Numbered from the stretch's first letter, positions 48,721-58,112 are shown. The stretch is 64,000 bases of DNA from Alteromonas sp. V450 (GCF_001885075.1 NZ_MODU01000004.1:4216001-4280000); one strand, 5' to 3'. Numbers and translations: made by a program. The notes: generated from the letters alone by a model not told the origin.

Positions 48721-49530
48721 ATGAAAATGCCTTTTCGTACAGGTGTCATGTCGGCGCTGCTTTTTTCTTTGCTGGTTTTAGTAACAGGGTGTGACTACGT
48801 CAATTTAAAAGGACGCGAAGCCGGTGAAATACCGTTTAAATTGGTTGGCGTTGATTCAGGCGCTTGCCCCATGATAATGGGTATTGGACAGTCGCGGTGG
48901 AATATTGACTTTTTTGGTTTTTATTTAAGTAATCCAGAAGTCAGAATTGATGGAAAATGGCAGCGCGTAAAGTTCAAACAAACCGAATGGCAGACACCCA
49001 CCACTGCACTGTTAAAGTTCCACTCTAAGTGTAGCGCGCCAGAAAACGCGAACGATAAAATAGTGTTGGATGTGTCAGAAGCGCTTATGAAACTGGCAAC
49101 CAATTTACGCTTCACTATGGGGGTTCCATTTAAAGAAAACCATGCTAATCCTTTAAGTCAGCCGTCGCCGCTTAACGACAGTTCAATGTTTTGGAGCTGG
49201 CAGAATGGTCATAAATTTTTGCGCCTAGATGTGTCGAAAACAGGGCAAGAGGAAAAGAAATGGTCGTACCATTTAGGCAGCGTTGGGTGTGACGCTGAAT
49301 CTGCGGTTAGGCCTCCTGAAAAGTCATGTGCATTCACAAATCGAGTAGAATTCATTTTACCTATGACACAGCTAGACACCGATTTAGACTTAGAAGTATA
49401 TGTATCAAATATATTCGCGCAGGTAGATATTAACGAAGCACCTAGCTGTATGTTTGATTCACCGGAAGAATTTCCGTGTGAGCAGTTGATTAAGAATCTT
49501 GTTAACCGCCCTTGGATAACGTGGCAATAG
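48721..49530 (+). CDS. mbnP: MbnP-like copper-binding lipoprotein (metallo-mystery pair)
   Basis: A 269-residue lipoprotein (LVTGCDYVN lipobox). It matches the MbnP/four-Cys motif family: IPFKLVGVDSGACPM, RWNIDFFGFYLSNPEVR, then paired cysteines near the C-terminus (SVGCDAESAV, KSCAFTNRVEF, PSCMFDS, PCEQL). In the characterised methanotroph pair, MbnH oxidises a Trp of MbnP to kynurenine, creating a copper site. The next gene is the matching di-heme enzyme, 2 bp downstream. Confidence 0.85.
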   Translation: MKMPFRTGVMSALLFSLLVLVTGCDYVNLKGREAGEIPFKLVGVDSGACPMIMGIGQSRWNIDFFGFYLSNPEVRIDGKWQRVKFKQTEWQTPTTALLKFHSKCSAPENANDKIVLDVSEALMKLATNLRFTMGVPFKENHANPLSQPSPLNDSSMFWSWQNGHKFLRLDVSKTGQEEKKWSYHLGSVGCDAESAVRPPEKSCAFTNRVEFILPMTQLDTDLDLEVYVSNIFAQVDINEAPSCMFDSPEEFPCEQLIKNLVNRPWITWQ

Positions 49531-49532
49531 TT

Positions 49533-50624
49533 ATGAAGAGTAAGATCAGCAATAGGTGGCAGGCGTTGGCGGTAAGCTCGATATTGCTGATAACCGCTTG
49601 TAACAAAGCACCTACCCCTTATGTTTGGTCTTTACCCTATAATATTCCACCGCCAATAGAGCAACCTGACAACCCTATGACCAACGAAAGCGTTGCGTTG
49701 GGCAAAGCGCTTTTTTTTGATACCGCATTAAGTGCTGACAACAGTATGTCCTGTAGCAGTTGCCATATTCCTGAATTTGCATTTTCAGAGCCCCAAAAGG
49801 TATCTGTTGGGGTCAGCGGTGAGCCGTTGTCGCGCAATGCCCTTGCACTTGTGAACGTGGCTTACAATGCTTCATTTACATGGGCTCACAACAATTTGGA
49901 AAGCATTGAAAAGCAAATTCTTATTCCTCTTTTTAATGAACACCCTATAGAAATGGGCGTCACTGGAAATGAAGAAACAATATTGGCAAGACTGAATACA
50001 ACGTACTATCGACAGAGCGTTAAAGCGGCCTATGGTGATGACGCAATCACAATGGATAGAGTTGTAAAGTCTTTGGCCAACTATGTTAGAAGCTTGGTGT
50101 CGTTTCAAAGCCCGTTCGACAAGTATGCTTACGAGGGAGACGACAACGCACTCTCGGCCCAGCAAATACAAGGTTTGAATCTGTTTTTTTCTGAGCGAAC
50201 CGAGTGTTTTCACTGTCATGGAGGAATAAACTTTACGCAGTCGTCCATGCACAGTGCAAATGGCTTTGTCGCACAGCCTTTCCATAATACTGGCCTGTAC
50301 AATGTTGACGGTAAAGGCAGTTATCCAGACTCTGATATGGGGCTTTATAGCGTTACGTTTGATGTAAAAGATATGGGTAAATTCAGGGCACCTACATTGC
50401 GAAATATCGCCCTTACTGCCCCCTATATGCATGACGGAAGTATCAATACGCTTCATGAAGTAATCGATTTTTACGCCCGTGGAGGAAACCATGCTAACGT
50501 GGCTAACCCTTATCGAAGTCCGTTTATTAAACGTTTTGTTTTGTCAGATGAAGAAAAAAAGGCGCTGGTGGCGTTTTTAGAATCCCTCACCGACCCATCT
50601 TTTATCGACAAACACAAAAATTGA
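49533..50624 (+). CDS. mbnH: MbnH-like di-heme enzyme (MauG/CcP superfamily)
   Basis: About 363 residues with an N-terminal lipoprotein-like signal (SSILLITACNKAP). Two c-heme motifs are visible: SCSSCHIPEF near residue 75 and CFHCHGGINF near 225. Other family segments are PMTNESVALGKALFFDTALS and APTLRNIALTAPYMHDGS. The pair partner MbnP lies immediately upstream, so the role is probably post-translational oxidation of MbnP in the periplasm. The ATG at 49533 is preferred over a TTG at 49512. Confidence 0.88.
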   Translation: MKSKISNRWQALAVSSILLITACNKAPTPYVWSLPYNIPPPIEQPDNPMTNESVALGKALFFDTALSADNSMSCSSCHIPEFAFSEPQKVSVGVSGEPLSRNALALVNVAYNASFTWAHNNLESIEKQILIPLFNEHPIEMGVTGNEETILARLNTTYYRQSVKAAYGDDAITMDRVVKSLANYVRSLVSFQSPFDKYAYEGDDNALSAQQIQGLNLFFSERTECFHCHGGINFTQSSMHSANGFVAQPFHNTGLYNVDGKGSYPDSDMGLYSVTFDVKDMGKFRAPTLRNIALTAPYMHDGSINTLHEVIDFYARGGNHANVANPYRSPFIKRFVLSDEEKKALVAFLESLTDPSFIDKHKN

Positions 50625-50775
50625 GCTTTAATTAAGCATTTAAGCGCAAATGCGTTTACACTTTGAACGCTTGTATCAACAAATTGCTTATGTGCTGTTT
50701 ATTAACACCATGGTAAACTCTTACCTAAATCTTTAGTTTATAATTTACAGCAGGTGAGTGTTCGCGGAGATGATG

Positions 50776-51105
50776 ATGTCAGATAAAGCCTTTATAACGA
50801 GTGGTCGAAATACCATTATTCACAAAATCAGAAAGCTTGATCTATTGGTAATTAATGGTGATGAACACCCACCAATTATTGTGACCTATAAAGGCATAAA
50901 GCAATACGAAGGAAAAGTGCCGGAAAATAAGCGAGACGCCAAGATGATGGATATGGAGCTGGTCGATGTGACCACCAGTGACGTATTTGGCGACGAGAAA
51001 ACGTTGCTCTTCGTGCAAACGCTAAACGGTAAAGAATACAAAATTGACTATTCGAAGATTGGAACAAGCATGTTCATCAAGATACATCAGGACAGTATCT
51101 TTTAA
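50776..51105 (+). CDS. Small hypothetical cytosolic protein
   Basis: About 109 residues, beta-rich and charged (LDLLVINGDEHPPIIVTYKGIKQYEG; LLFVQTLNGKEYKIDYSKIG), no signal peptide. I do not recognise the family. Three consecutive ATG codons (50770, 50773, 50776) follow CGGAG; the third has the best spacing. It stands alone. Confidence 0.6.
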   Translation: MSDKAFITSGRNTIIHKIRKLDLLVINGDEHPPIIVTYKGIKQYEGKVPENKRDAKMMDMELVDVTTSDVFGDEKTLLFVQTLNGKEYKIDYSKIGTSMFIKIHQDSIF

Positions 51106-51553
51106 TCGAGTCTGTTGTGTTTCACATAGAGGGGGCTAGTAAAACTAGCGCCCTTGATAACCAAATTCGCCGCTATCAACCAATGATGATTAGCGTTCTC
51201 TGAACTAAACCCCTCTACCTTTTTTATCCTATTCTTTATTGATAATAAATTTCCTTCGCCCCCACTATGAATAGTTCAAAAAAAACGCGTGGTGTACGGT
51301 GTTTCCCTTTTTTACCTATGTTCTTTCGCATTGTCTCTTCGCACGCCGCTGTTTCAAAGTATGTGTTAAGTACGACTAATAACAGTATTCACCGATGATT
51401 TAACAGCCACTTTTGTTCGTTTATCGCAACACCGCATATAGTGGTGCTTTACCGATTTTATGGCGTGTTAACACAAAGATTTCACTAGTTTAATGCTGCG
51501 GAAGGGCGAAATTTATCGCCACCGTTTAGCCCATAAATTCAGAGGAAATTGTT
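51106..51553. other. Intergenic region
   Basis: About 450 bases without a convincing gene. A 10-bp hairpin with one mismatch (GGGGGCTAGT with ACTAGCGCCC, near 51131-51156) follows the preceding gene but lacks a T-run, so it is only a possible terminator. The right end holds AGAGGAAA, the ribosome-binding site of the next gene. Confidence 0.45.
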
Positions 51554-51880
51554 ATGTCAATATTCACTTATAAAAGCAAAAGTATCTTGGCTGCGTTAGT
51601 AATGGCGCTCAGTGCTGGTTCTGCCATGGCCCAAGGTTATCCGCTAGAGATGGAAAATGATCTTATCGCCGTATGCGAGGCCATCAAAGGAGATAGCCGA
51701 GTCTTGCTTAAAAGAGCTGTGAAGGCTACGGGATTAGATTTAAAGACGCTACATGCAGGATTAGTTTGTAATGGTCAAGACATGATGACGTTTGCAGCGT
51801 CCAATGGCGCAGCTAACACCAGCAGACTCATTGCCAACCGGCTTAACCTTCAAGATACCACGCTAACCGCGCAACGTTAA
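51554..51880 (+). CDS. DUF3718-type small exported protein
   Basis: A 108-residue protein with a clear signal peptide (SKSILAALVMALSAGSAMAQ). The mature part has the DUF3718 features: an early Cys in LIAVCEAIKGDSR and a later Cys in LHAGLVCNGQDMMTFA, which could form a disulfide in the periplasm. Function unknown. Good ribosome-binding site AGGAAATTGTT before the ATG. Confidence 0.75.
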   Translation: MSIFTYKSKSILAALVMALSAGSAMAQGYPLEMENDLIAVCEAIKGDSRVLLKRAVKATGLDLKTLHAGLVCNGQDMMTFAASNGAANTSRLIANRLNLQDTTLTAQR

Positions 51881-51991
51881 TGTTTCGCATTTTGACTGGC
51901 AGAAAGTTAATGGGCAGTAAACTTTCTTGCCATCCTTAAAATGAGTAACGGTGAAAAAACGTGTATTCGAGTAGAGGACAAGGGATAGCAA

Positions 51992-52747
51992 ATGATTGCT
52001 TTGGTCTTTCTTAATTCATTATCCACTCAGCAAAGGTTGGTGAATTTGCTTAGCAGTAGAGTGGAGTTTAGCGAAGTTCATCAGGCTAATTCGCTTAGTC
52101 ATAGTCTTGCTTTGGCAGAGCAACACACGCGCGCGATTGGGTTTTATTCCGTTCACCAATCATGCCGCAACATTGCTTCGCAGTATTGGGTTGGCGTTGG
52201 AACTAAACAGTGTGAGGCCATAAATGCTTTTTCTCACAACGCGCTTGGTTTTATTTCATACCCGTTTAATGATACCCAACTTTCCAATTCTATTGAATAT
52301 GTGGCAGCAAGATATGCCATAGATCAGCGGGACGGAAGGTTTAAGTCGTTTATCTACGGGCTATGTGCTCAATATGGTGTTCCCGAACTGTCATTAATGG
52401 CTACGTTGAAAAGAAAATTAGACGAAACCACAAAACATAACGTTATTGCTGTCAGGGATGAAAAAGGGTGGAGTTGCCTACATCCGTCCGAAATAAAGTG
52501 GATTGAAGCGGCAGGTGACTACATGTGTATTCACACGTTGACTGAAAATGTGGTTGTCAGGGCCACGCTTTGCGATTTATTAATGCGATTTGGTGAAGAA
52601 AACGTAAAGCGCTGTAGCCGTTCTCTCGCGGTTAACCCCCTTCACGTGGCACGTTTTGAGCAACATGGTAATCAACAAAGAGTAGTAATGGTTGACGGAG
52701 AAACGTTCAAGATAACGCAAAAGTATTATTATCAATTTTGGCAATAG
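51992..52747 (+). CDS. LytTR-domain transcriptional regulator
   Basis: A 251-residue protein. The C-terminal 100 residues are a LytTR DNA-binding domain (WIEAAGDYMCIHTLTENVVVRATLCDLLMRF; RCSRSLAVNPLHVARFE; VMVDGETFKITQKYYYQF). The N-terminal 120 residues have a receiver-like outline but start MIALVFLNSLSTQQRLV, without the acidic pair or a clear phospho-Asp. It lies 96 bp upstream of lrgA and may regulate lrgAB, recalling the LytSR-LrgAB pair but without a kinase nearby. Confidence 0.8.
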   Translation: MIALVFLNSLSTQQRLVNLLSSRVEFSEVHQANSLSHSLALAEQHTRAIGFYSVHQSCRNIASQYWVGVGTKQCEAINAFSHNALGFISYPFNDTQLSNSIEYVAARYAIDQRDGRFKSFIYGLCAQYGVPELSLMATLKRKLDETTKHNVIAVRDEKGWSCLHPSEIKWIEAAGDYMCIHTLTENVVVRATLCDLLMRFGEENVKRCSRSLAVNPLHVARFEQHGNQQRVVMVDGETFKITQKYYYQFWQ

Positions 52748-52843
52748 CGATTATTAGGCGCTCTATGTCTTTTCTGTGCTGGTAGCCAAGGTGCTTAATA
52801 GGTACACTTTATCGCTCAAATTCTATGCGCATAGGGAGTGATT

Positions 52844-53275
52844 GTGCACCAGGCAATCAGTTGGGCTGTTGGCGCGGTATATGTGTTAGCGTGTTATTCT
52901 TTAGGTATGATGGCTGTTGCCATAAGCGGCATTGCCTTCCCAGGAGCGCTGATAGGCCTCATGCTGTTACTATTTTTACTTTTTATCATTCCCTCTGCAG
53001 AGCGCAACATTGCGTGTTTTGTTACGTTACCCCTTCGCCATATGTCACTTTTTTTTGTACCGGCAGTGCTTGGCGTATCGCTTTATTGGGGTGATATAAA
53101 AAGTAATGCCGTTTCGTTAGTAATCGCAATAGTAATTACAACTGTGATTAGCTTGGGTTTCACTGCCGTATTTTCGCAGAAGTTGCTTCATAAAAAGAAA
53201 GAAAAAGTTCGCTCAAGCTGTGGGCCTTCTAACACAACAGTTAACGGCAAACATACGGGCATGAACAAGCGATGA
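52844..53275 (+). CDS. lrgA: CidA/LrgA-family membrane protein
   Basis: About 143 residues with four hydrophobic helices (AVGAVYVLACYSLGMMAVA; FPGALIGLMLLLFLLFIIP; LFFVPAVLGVSLYWG; VSLVIAIVITTVISLGF). The motif LFFVPAVLGV matches the LrgA family. A GTG start at 52844 has AGGGAG upstream; GTG 52838 is an alternative. It overlaps lrgB (ATGA). Holin-like or solute-channel roles have been proposed for the family. Confidence 0.85.
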   Translation: MHQAISWAVGAVYVLACYSLGMMAVAISGIAFPGALIGLMLLLFLLFIIPSAERNIACFVTLPLRHMSLFFVPAVLGVSLYWGDIKSNAVSLVIAIVITTVISLGFTAVFSQKLLHKKKEKVRSSCGPSNTTVNGKHTGMNKR

Positions 53276-54012
53276 GCGCGTTAATTACAACTACCATTAT
53301 TCCAAACAGCATTGTTGTAAATACTTTTGCAATAGGTGGTATATGTTGGCTTTTTTTAACGCTTGGCTTTTATTGGATAGCAATTCAAGTGAGCCGTTTT
53401 TTTAAAGGCAACGTTGCTTTTCATCCCATAATTGTAACCGCTTTACTTGTGGCGTTGAGTATACAGTTAAGCGGTACTAGTGTGATGGAATACCAAATGT
53501 CAGCGTCTTTGCTGCACTGGTTATTAGGCCCTGTAACGGTTGCCCTTGCGCTGCCCATCTACAGGCAGTGGCACAAGGTCAAACGGCACGGTTGGCGCCT
53601 TCTTGTATGCATTGGTTTTGGTGGTGTTATTGCACCGAGTACCGCTTGGTTGTCACTATTTATTCTAGATGCGCCGATGAGTCTTCAGCTAACGATGCTA
53701 GTAAAATCGATAACCACACCACTTGCTATGGAGTCGAGTGCCCAGATTGGCGGGATCCCCGCTTTAGCGGCAGTATTCGTTATTATTACGGGTATTGTCG
53801 GTGCTATTTCATCAGGTTTTATTTTTGACATACTCAACATTCAAGAACGCCAGGCACAGGGCGTCGCGCTTGGTACTGTGGCTCACGCTATAGGCACTGC
53901 AAAAGCGGTGCAAATGGGGGAGGAAGTGGCTGCTATATCTACGCTTGCGCTTTGTATTAATGGCATTTTTACCGCGTTTATAATTCCACTGCTATTATCA
54001 GTGCTTATTTAA
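53272..54012 (+). CDS. lrgB: LrgB-family membrane protein
   Basis: A 246-residue membrane protein with several helices and the family motifs LLGPVTVALALPIYRQW, MLVKSITTPLAMESSAQIGGIPALAAVFVIITG and GVALGTVAHAIGTAKA. It partners LrgA; the coding regions overlap by 4 bp, so the two are translated together. Confidence 0.9.
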   Translation: MSALITTTIIPNSIVVNTFAIGGICWLFLTLGFYWIAIQVSRFFKGNVAFHPIIVTALLVALSIQLSGTSVMEYQMSASLLHWLLGPVTVALALPIYRQWHKVKRHGWRLLVCIGFGGVIAPSTAWLSLFILDAPMSLQLTMLVKSITTPLAMESSAQIGGIPALAAVFVIITGIVGAISSGFIFDILNIQERQAQGVALGTVAHAIGTAKAVQMGEEVAAISTLALCINGIFTAFIIPLLLSVLI

Positions 54013-54256
54013 AAGAATACGTGCTTATTGTTCTTATTATGTAGCGCTTGTTTGGGATGTTGTGCTGGCATTATTCACCAAAAGTGCTATTTCTTAACAA
54101 GGCGTTTCATAACAAACTTAGGTAACTTAGTTATTGAGTGTTGCTTAAGGCGTGTTAATTTTCTCTTTAGTTCGCAACAGTTGCGCCGATAACGGTAAGT
54201 TAATAGGCAAAACTAAACGCATTTCAGGTAATTAAGCTGGGTGGTTAAAAGATTTA

Positions 54257-55252
54257 ATGTTTTCAGTACTCGTTTGTGACGATTCTCTAGTTGCGCGTAA
54301 ACAGGTCGCAAAATGTCTTCCACAAGATTGGGATGTGGCGGTGCATTTTGCAAAAAATGGCCAAGACGCGCTTGCTGCTTTGGCGGAAGGAAAGGGGGAT
54401 TTACTCTTACTCGACCTGAACATGCCCGTTTTAGATGGTTATGGTACGCTTGAAGAAATACGCAAACAGGGGCTCAAAACCAAGGTAATTGTAGTTTCAG
54501 GTGATATACAGCCAGAGGCACATGAGCGCGTTACCTCGTTAGGCGCGCTCGACTTTATCCGAAAACCGATAGATCCCCAAAATCTATCGGCAATGCTTGA
54601 TAAACACAATATTTTGCACACTGAGGCAACGCCTGTTGAAGAAGTTGAACCGCTAGATCCTGATATTAGAGACTGTTATCAAGAGATCACGAATATTGCT
54701 ATGGGACAAGCGGGCGATCACCTGGCGAGAACCATGAATGTGTTTGTTGAACTTCCCATCCCCAATGTAAACCTCATTGAAGTGTCTGAATTGCATATGA
54801 TGTTGTCGGACATAGAAAGCCATGAGGAAGTCACTGCCGTATGCCAAGGCTTTCTAGGGCCGGGCGTAAGTGGTGAAGCACTTTGCATTTTAAGCGATTC
54901 TAGTTTTGACGATGTGGCAAAAATTCTTAATGTCGAAGGTGAAGTAGACGACCAGCTCCAGCTCGAATTACTTATGGACGCCGCGAGCATCCTAATTGGT
55001 ACTTGCCTGACAGGCTTAGCAAATCAAATGGATATTAATTTTAGCCAAGGTCATCCTATTGTGCTGGGGCAGCATCGTGCTATCACTGAAATCATCAGCA
55101 TGAATCAGATAAAATGGAAGCGCACGTTAGCGATAGAACTGAGTTATGGGCTAGAAGGGTACAACGTGCAGTGTGACCTTGTTCTGCTATTTACAGAAGA
55201 GTCGATGAAGATGATGAATTCGAAGCTTGCCCATTTATTGGAGGATTTCTAA
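54257..55252 (+). CDS. Response regulator: CheY receiver fused to CheC/CheX-like domain
   Basis: A 331-residue protein. Residues 1-118 are a receiver with the acidic pair VCDDS, phospho-Asp53 in LLLLDLNMP, Ser/Thr in VVSGD and Lys in FIRKPIDP. From about 140 to 331 comes a CheC/CheX-like phosphatase domain (ITNIAMGQAGDHLARTM; ELLMDAASILIGTCLTGLANQM). Such fusions probably dephosphorylate a CheY-type receiver. It overlaps the PAS gene by one base. Confidence 0.85.
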   Translation: MFSVLVCDDSLVARKQVAKCLPQDWDVAVHFAKNGQDALAALAEGKGDLLLLDLNMPVLDGYGTLEEIRKQGLKTKVIVVSGDIQPEAHERVTSLGALDFIRKPIDPQNLSAMLDKHNILHTEATPVEEVEPLDPDIRDCYQEITNIAMGQAGDHLARTMNVFVELPIPNVNLIEVSELHMMLSDIESHEEVTAVCQGFLGPGVSGEALCILSDSSFDDVAKILNVEGEVDDQLQLELLMDAASILIGTCLTGLANQMDINFSQGHPIVLGQHRAITEIISMNQIKWKRTLAIELSYGLEGYNVQCDLVLLFTEESMKMMNSKLAHLLEDF

Positions 55253-55740
55253 TGAGTCAGCATTTAGACGAATTGCAGGAATTCCACTGGATGATGGACA
55301 TGCTACAGACCGTTGATGTGGGTATTGTCGTGCTGGACAGAAACCTTACAGTGCAAGTATGGAATGGTTTTATGGAAAGCCACAGTGGTTTATTACCCAG
55401 TGAGGTGAGAGATAAGTCATTGTTTTCTTTGTTTCCCACTATAAAAAAAGAATGGTTTATTAAAAAAACTCGTCCTGTCTTTGATCTAAAAACGCGGGCG
55501 TTTATGACGTGGGAGCAGCGTCCCTATTTATTTAAGTTTCCAAACTATCGGCCGATTACAGGTAGTGAGTTATACATGTATCAAAATATAACGCTTTCTC
55601 CATTAACGTCTGCGACGGGAGAGGTGAACTATATAAGCATGATGATTTACGATATGACAGATGTGGCCGTGGGTAAAAAGCAGCTTGAAGCGTTGCAAGT
55701 AACCATGTCAGAAGCGCAAGAGTCCAAGCACGCCCTCTAG
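55252..55740 (+). CDS. PAS-domain protein
   Basis: A 162-residue protein with one PAS domain: MDMLQTVDVGIVVLDRNLTVQVWNGFME, then SLFSLFPTIKKEWF and MMIYDMTDVAVGKKQLEALQ. There is no kinase, GGDEF or other output domain, so it may sense a ligand and pass the signal through the co-transcribed CheY-CheC protein. A short coiled-coil-like tail ends the protein. Confidence 0.82.
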   Translation: MSQHLDELQEFHWMMDMLQTVDVGIVVLDRNLTVQVWNGFMESHSGLLPSEVRDKSLFSLFPTIKKEWFIKKTRPVFDLKTRAFMTWEQRPYLFKFPNYRPITGSELYMYQNITLSPLTSATGEVNYISMMIYDMTDVAVGKKQLEALQVTMSEAQESKHAL

Positions 55741-55839
55741 TGCATTTTAAGTAGAGGCGTCACTTGCCTTTTCCCATCGTTGACCTTTTTATCTAGCTAT
55801 TGTTCGTGCAGCTAACTGTTAGCTGCGCCGGGAGTTTTT

Positions 55840-57573
55840 ATGCAATATTGTCTGTATGTGATATCTCGTTATTTTCCGCTTGTTATTCGACGCGGTGCAA
55901 TGATATTTGCTGCAGTTTTTTTGGTTAGTGCCTGCGGTGGTGGCAGTGATTCAGGAGGCACTAACTCAGCTGTCTTAGTGGTTAATGCTGGCGCAGATAC
56001 AACGGTTACAGAAGGTGTCACAGTCGATTTAAGTGCAACCGCTAGTGGAGGGGATAGCAGCTATACCTTTAATTGGAGTTCGTCTCCTGCTCTTGCGATA
56101 ACGCACGCAGATACAACGTTATCTGCCGCTAGCTTTGTCGCACCATCGGTAGATGCGACAACCCGCTATACGTTAACCGTATCAGTCAACGACCAAAGCG
56201 GTAATACCGCAAGTGATGCGGTAGTAATTACTGTTGCACCAGTAAATATTGCTCCTCAGGCAATCATTGACATACCCCAATGGGATAACTTACAGCAAGG
56301 CGTTTTTCCCGGCGGCGTTGAGGTTATTTTAGATGGTACTGCAAGCAGCGATGAAGATAGTGCCGGTGGCGCAATAGATACGTACACTTGGTCGCAAACC
56401 AGTGGTGTTAATGTCATTGCTGGCGCTGACACAAACCTTTCAACATTGACGATTACCACGCCTATTGCCGTTGACTCTCAGCAGCTCACCTTCCAATTAG
56501 AAGTGACTGATGGCGAGGGAGCGAGTGACACAGCAACAGTAACGCTTACCGTGCAATCCGAATCAGAAACTCTTCCCATATCAGATGCTGGTTTTTCTCA
56601 GTCAGTTTTTAGCGGTGAAATTATTATTTTGGAGGGAAGTGCAAGCAGCAGTGTGGCAGCGTTTAGTGACCTAACGTTTTTGTGGGAACAAAGTACAAAT
56701 TCATCGCTAGACACGGGGCAAACTATTGACGATGACACCAAACTTTCGACATTTGCAGTAGCACCGTTAGTCGAGGAAGCGACATTGGTTGCTTATACGT
56801 TGACGGTAACCGATCCAAACGGAAACAGTGTTGAAGACACCATTAACGTGCGTATTCGTCCTATGCCAACGCCTTTATTGAACGATACCGGTGTTTTGCA
56901 ACAGGCAACAAACAGTGCGCTTACGCTAGCACAGCAAAATGACTTTCCTGGGCAAGATGGTCAAAAGGGTGCCGATGTAATAGATAAGAACGGCTTTATT
57001 GAAAAGGCTGGGCGAGGCAAAGCGGGGTTCGATTTTACTCGTTTAAATGCTAATGGTGATGAGCAAGATGCAGATGTTGCGCAGTGGTCGTGCGTTAGAG
57101 ATAACGTAACAGGACTAGTGTGGGAAGTGAAAACCAACGACGGAACATTGCAAGATAACAGCTTCACTTACACATGGTACAGCGAAGAGAATAATGGTGG
57201 GTTTGCCGGTGATCAAGCAGGCACAAACGCAAGCTGCCTTTTAAATACATGTAATACATCGGCATATGTTGAGGCCATTAATACACAAGGGCTTTGTGGG
57301 TTTTATGATTGGCGATTGCCTACCCATCAAGAGCTGTTTTCTTTAATGCATTTAGGTTTGAGAGACAGTACGGCAATTGATGATGACTACTTTCCTAATA
57401 CAGGGGTATTTTCGTCCCAACCGCTGTGGTATTGGACGTCAGTACCAAGCGCAGATGGTGTAAGTAGTGATGACGCGCGCAATGCTTGGGCATTGGATTT
57501 CAATTCAGGTGTGGACAATTTTTTAAATAAATCTTCTGCTGGAAAGGTTCGCTTAGTCAGAGCGGGGCGTTAA
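55840..57573 (+). CDS. Lipoprotein with PKD/Ig-like repeats and C-terminal DUF1566
   Basis: A 577-residue lipoprotein (FLVSACGGGSDSGG lipobox and linker). Three Ig/PKD-like beta domains follow (VNAGADTTVTEGVTVDLSATASGG; FPGGVEVILDGTASSDEDS; SGEIIILEGSASSS). The last 200 residues are DUF1566: DNVTGLVWEVKTNDG, LCGFYDWRLPTHQELFSLMHLG, WYWTSVPS and GKVRLVRAGR. Such proteins are surface-exposed; DUF1566 is of unknown function. It is 2 bp from a second DUF1566 gene. Confidence 0.82.
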   Translation: MQYCLYVISRYFPLVIRRGAMIFAAVFLVSACGGGSDSGGTNSAVLVVNAGADTTVTEGVTVDLSATASGGDSSYTFNWSSSPALAITHADTTLSAASFVAPSVDATTRYTLTVSVNDQSGNTASDAVVITVAPVNIAPQAIIDIPQWDNLQQGVFPGGVEVILDGTASSDEDSAGGAIDTYTWSQTSGVNVIAGADTNLSTLTITTPIAVDSQQLTFQLEVTDGEGASDTATVTLTVQSESETLPISDAGFSQSVFSGEIIILEGSASSSVAAFSDLTFLWEQSTNSSLDTGQTIDDDTKLSTFAVAPLVEEATLVAYTLTVTDPNGNSVEDTINVRIRPMPTPLLNDTGVLQQATNSALTLAQQNDFPGQDGQKGADVIDKNGFIEKAGRGKAGFDFTRLNANGDEQDADVAQWSCVRDNVTGLVWEVKTNDGTLQDNSFTYTWYSEENNGGFAGDQAGTNASCLLNTCNTSAYVEAINTQGLCGFYDWRLPTHQELFSLMHLGLRDSTAIDDDYFPNTGVFSSQPLWYWTSVPSADGVSSDDARNAWALDFNSGVDNFLNKSSAGKVRLVRAGR

Positions 57574-57575
57574 TT

Positions 57576-58112
57576 ATGATCAGATTTAATCACAGCAATT
57601 TGGCAGCGACACTAATGTGTGCTGCTTCTATTATGACTTCTGTGTCTGCAAATGCGCAGGAATGCCTCACGGAAGGCGTAACAACTACGCCCACTGAAAA
57701 TTTTGAGTCTATTTCAACGGATGCTTTGCTTGATAATACGTCTGACTTGATTTGGAAGCGATGCGCTGAAGGGCAAAGTTGGGATGGTACAACCTGTAAT
57801 GGAGAAGCGGTAAAGTACACGTGGCAAGAAGCATTGCAACTTGCCGCTAGGGCAAGTAACGAAGATTTGTTGGGCTGGCGTCTTCCCAATGTTAAAGAGT
57901 TAGCGACGTTGACTGAGCGCAGCTGTGTTCGCCCGGCGATTAATAGTGTGCTATTTCCCTCAACCCCTTCAGACGACTTTTGGACATCTACTCCTTCGGT
58001 AGATGATCCGGACCGCGCGTGGGTGGTTGCATTTTTTAATGCTAGCCATTCGATTAAGGAAAAAGAACGATTTGTCTACGTGCGACTAGTACGTACTTTC
58101 AGCGACGAGTAA
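57576..58112 (+). CDS. Exported DUF1566 protein
   Basis: A 178-residue exported protein (signal peptide ending near ANA). It is a nearly minimal DUF1566: DLIWKRCAEGQSWDGTTC, YTWQEALQLAARASNE, LLGWRLPNVKELATLTERSC, DFWTSTPSVD and FVYVRLVRTF. Six cysteines suggest disulfides. It is co-transcribed with the larger DUF1566 lipoprotein and may bind the same partner. Confidence 0.82.
   Translation: MIRFNHSNLAATLMCAASIMTSVSANAQECLTEGVTTTPTENFESISTDALLDNTSDLIWKRCAEGQSWDGTTCNGEAVKYTWQEALQLAARASNEDLLGWRLPNVKELATLTERSCVRPAINSVLFPSTPSDDFWTSTPSVDDPDRAWVVAFFNASHSIKEKERFVYVRLVRTFSDE

Noticed and set aside
49872..50492. 206-codon minus-strand frame inside the MbnH-like gene
   Set aside because: It lies wholly opposite a gene with two heme motifs and family landmarks; its translation has no recognisable pattern.
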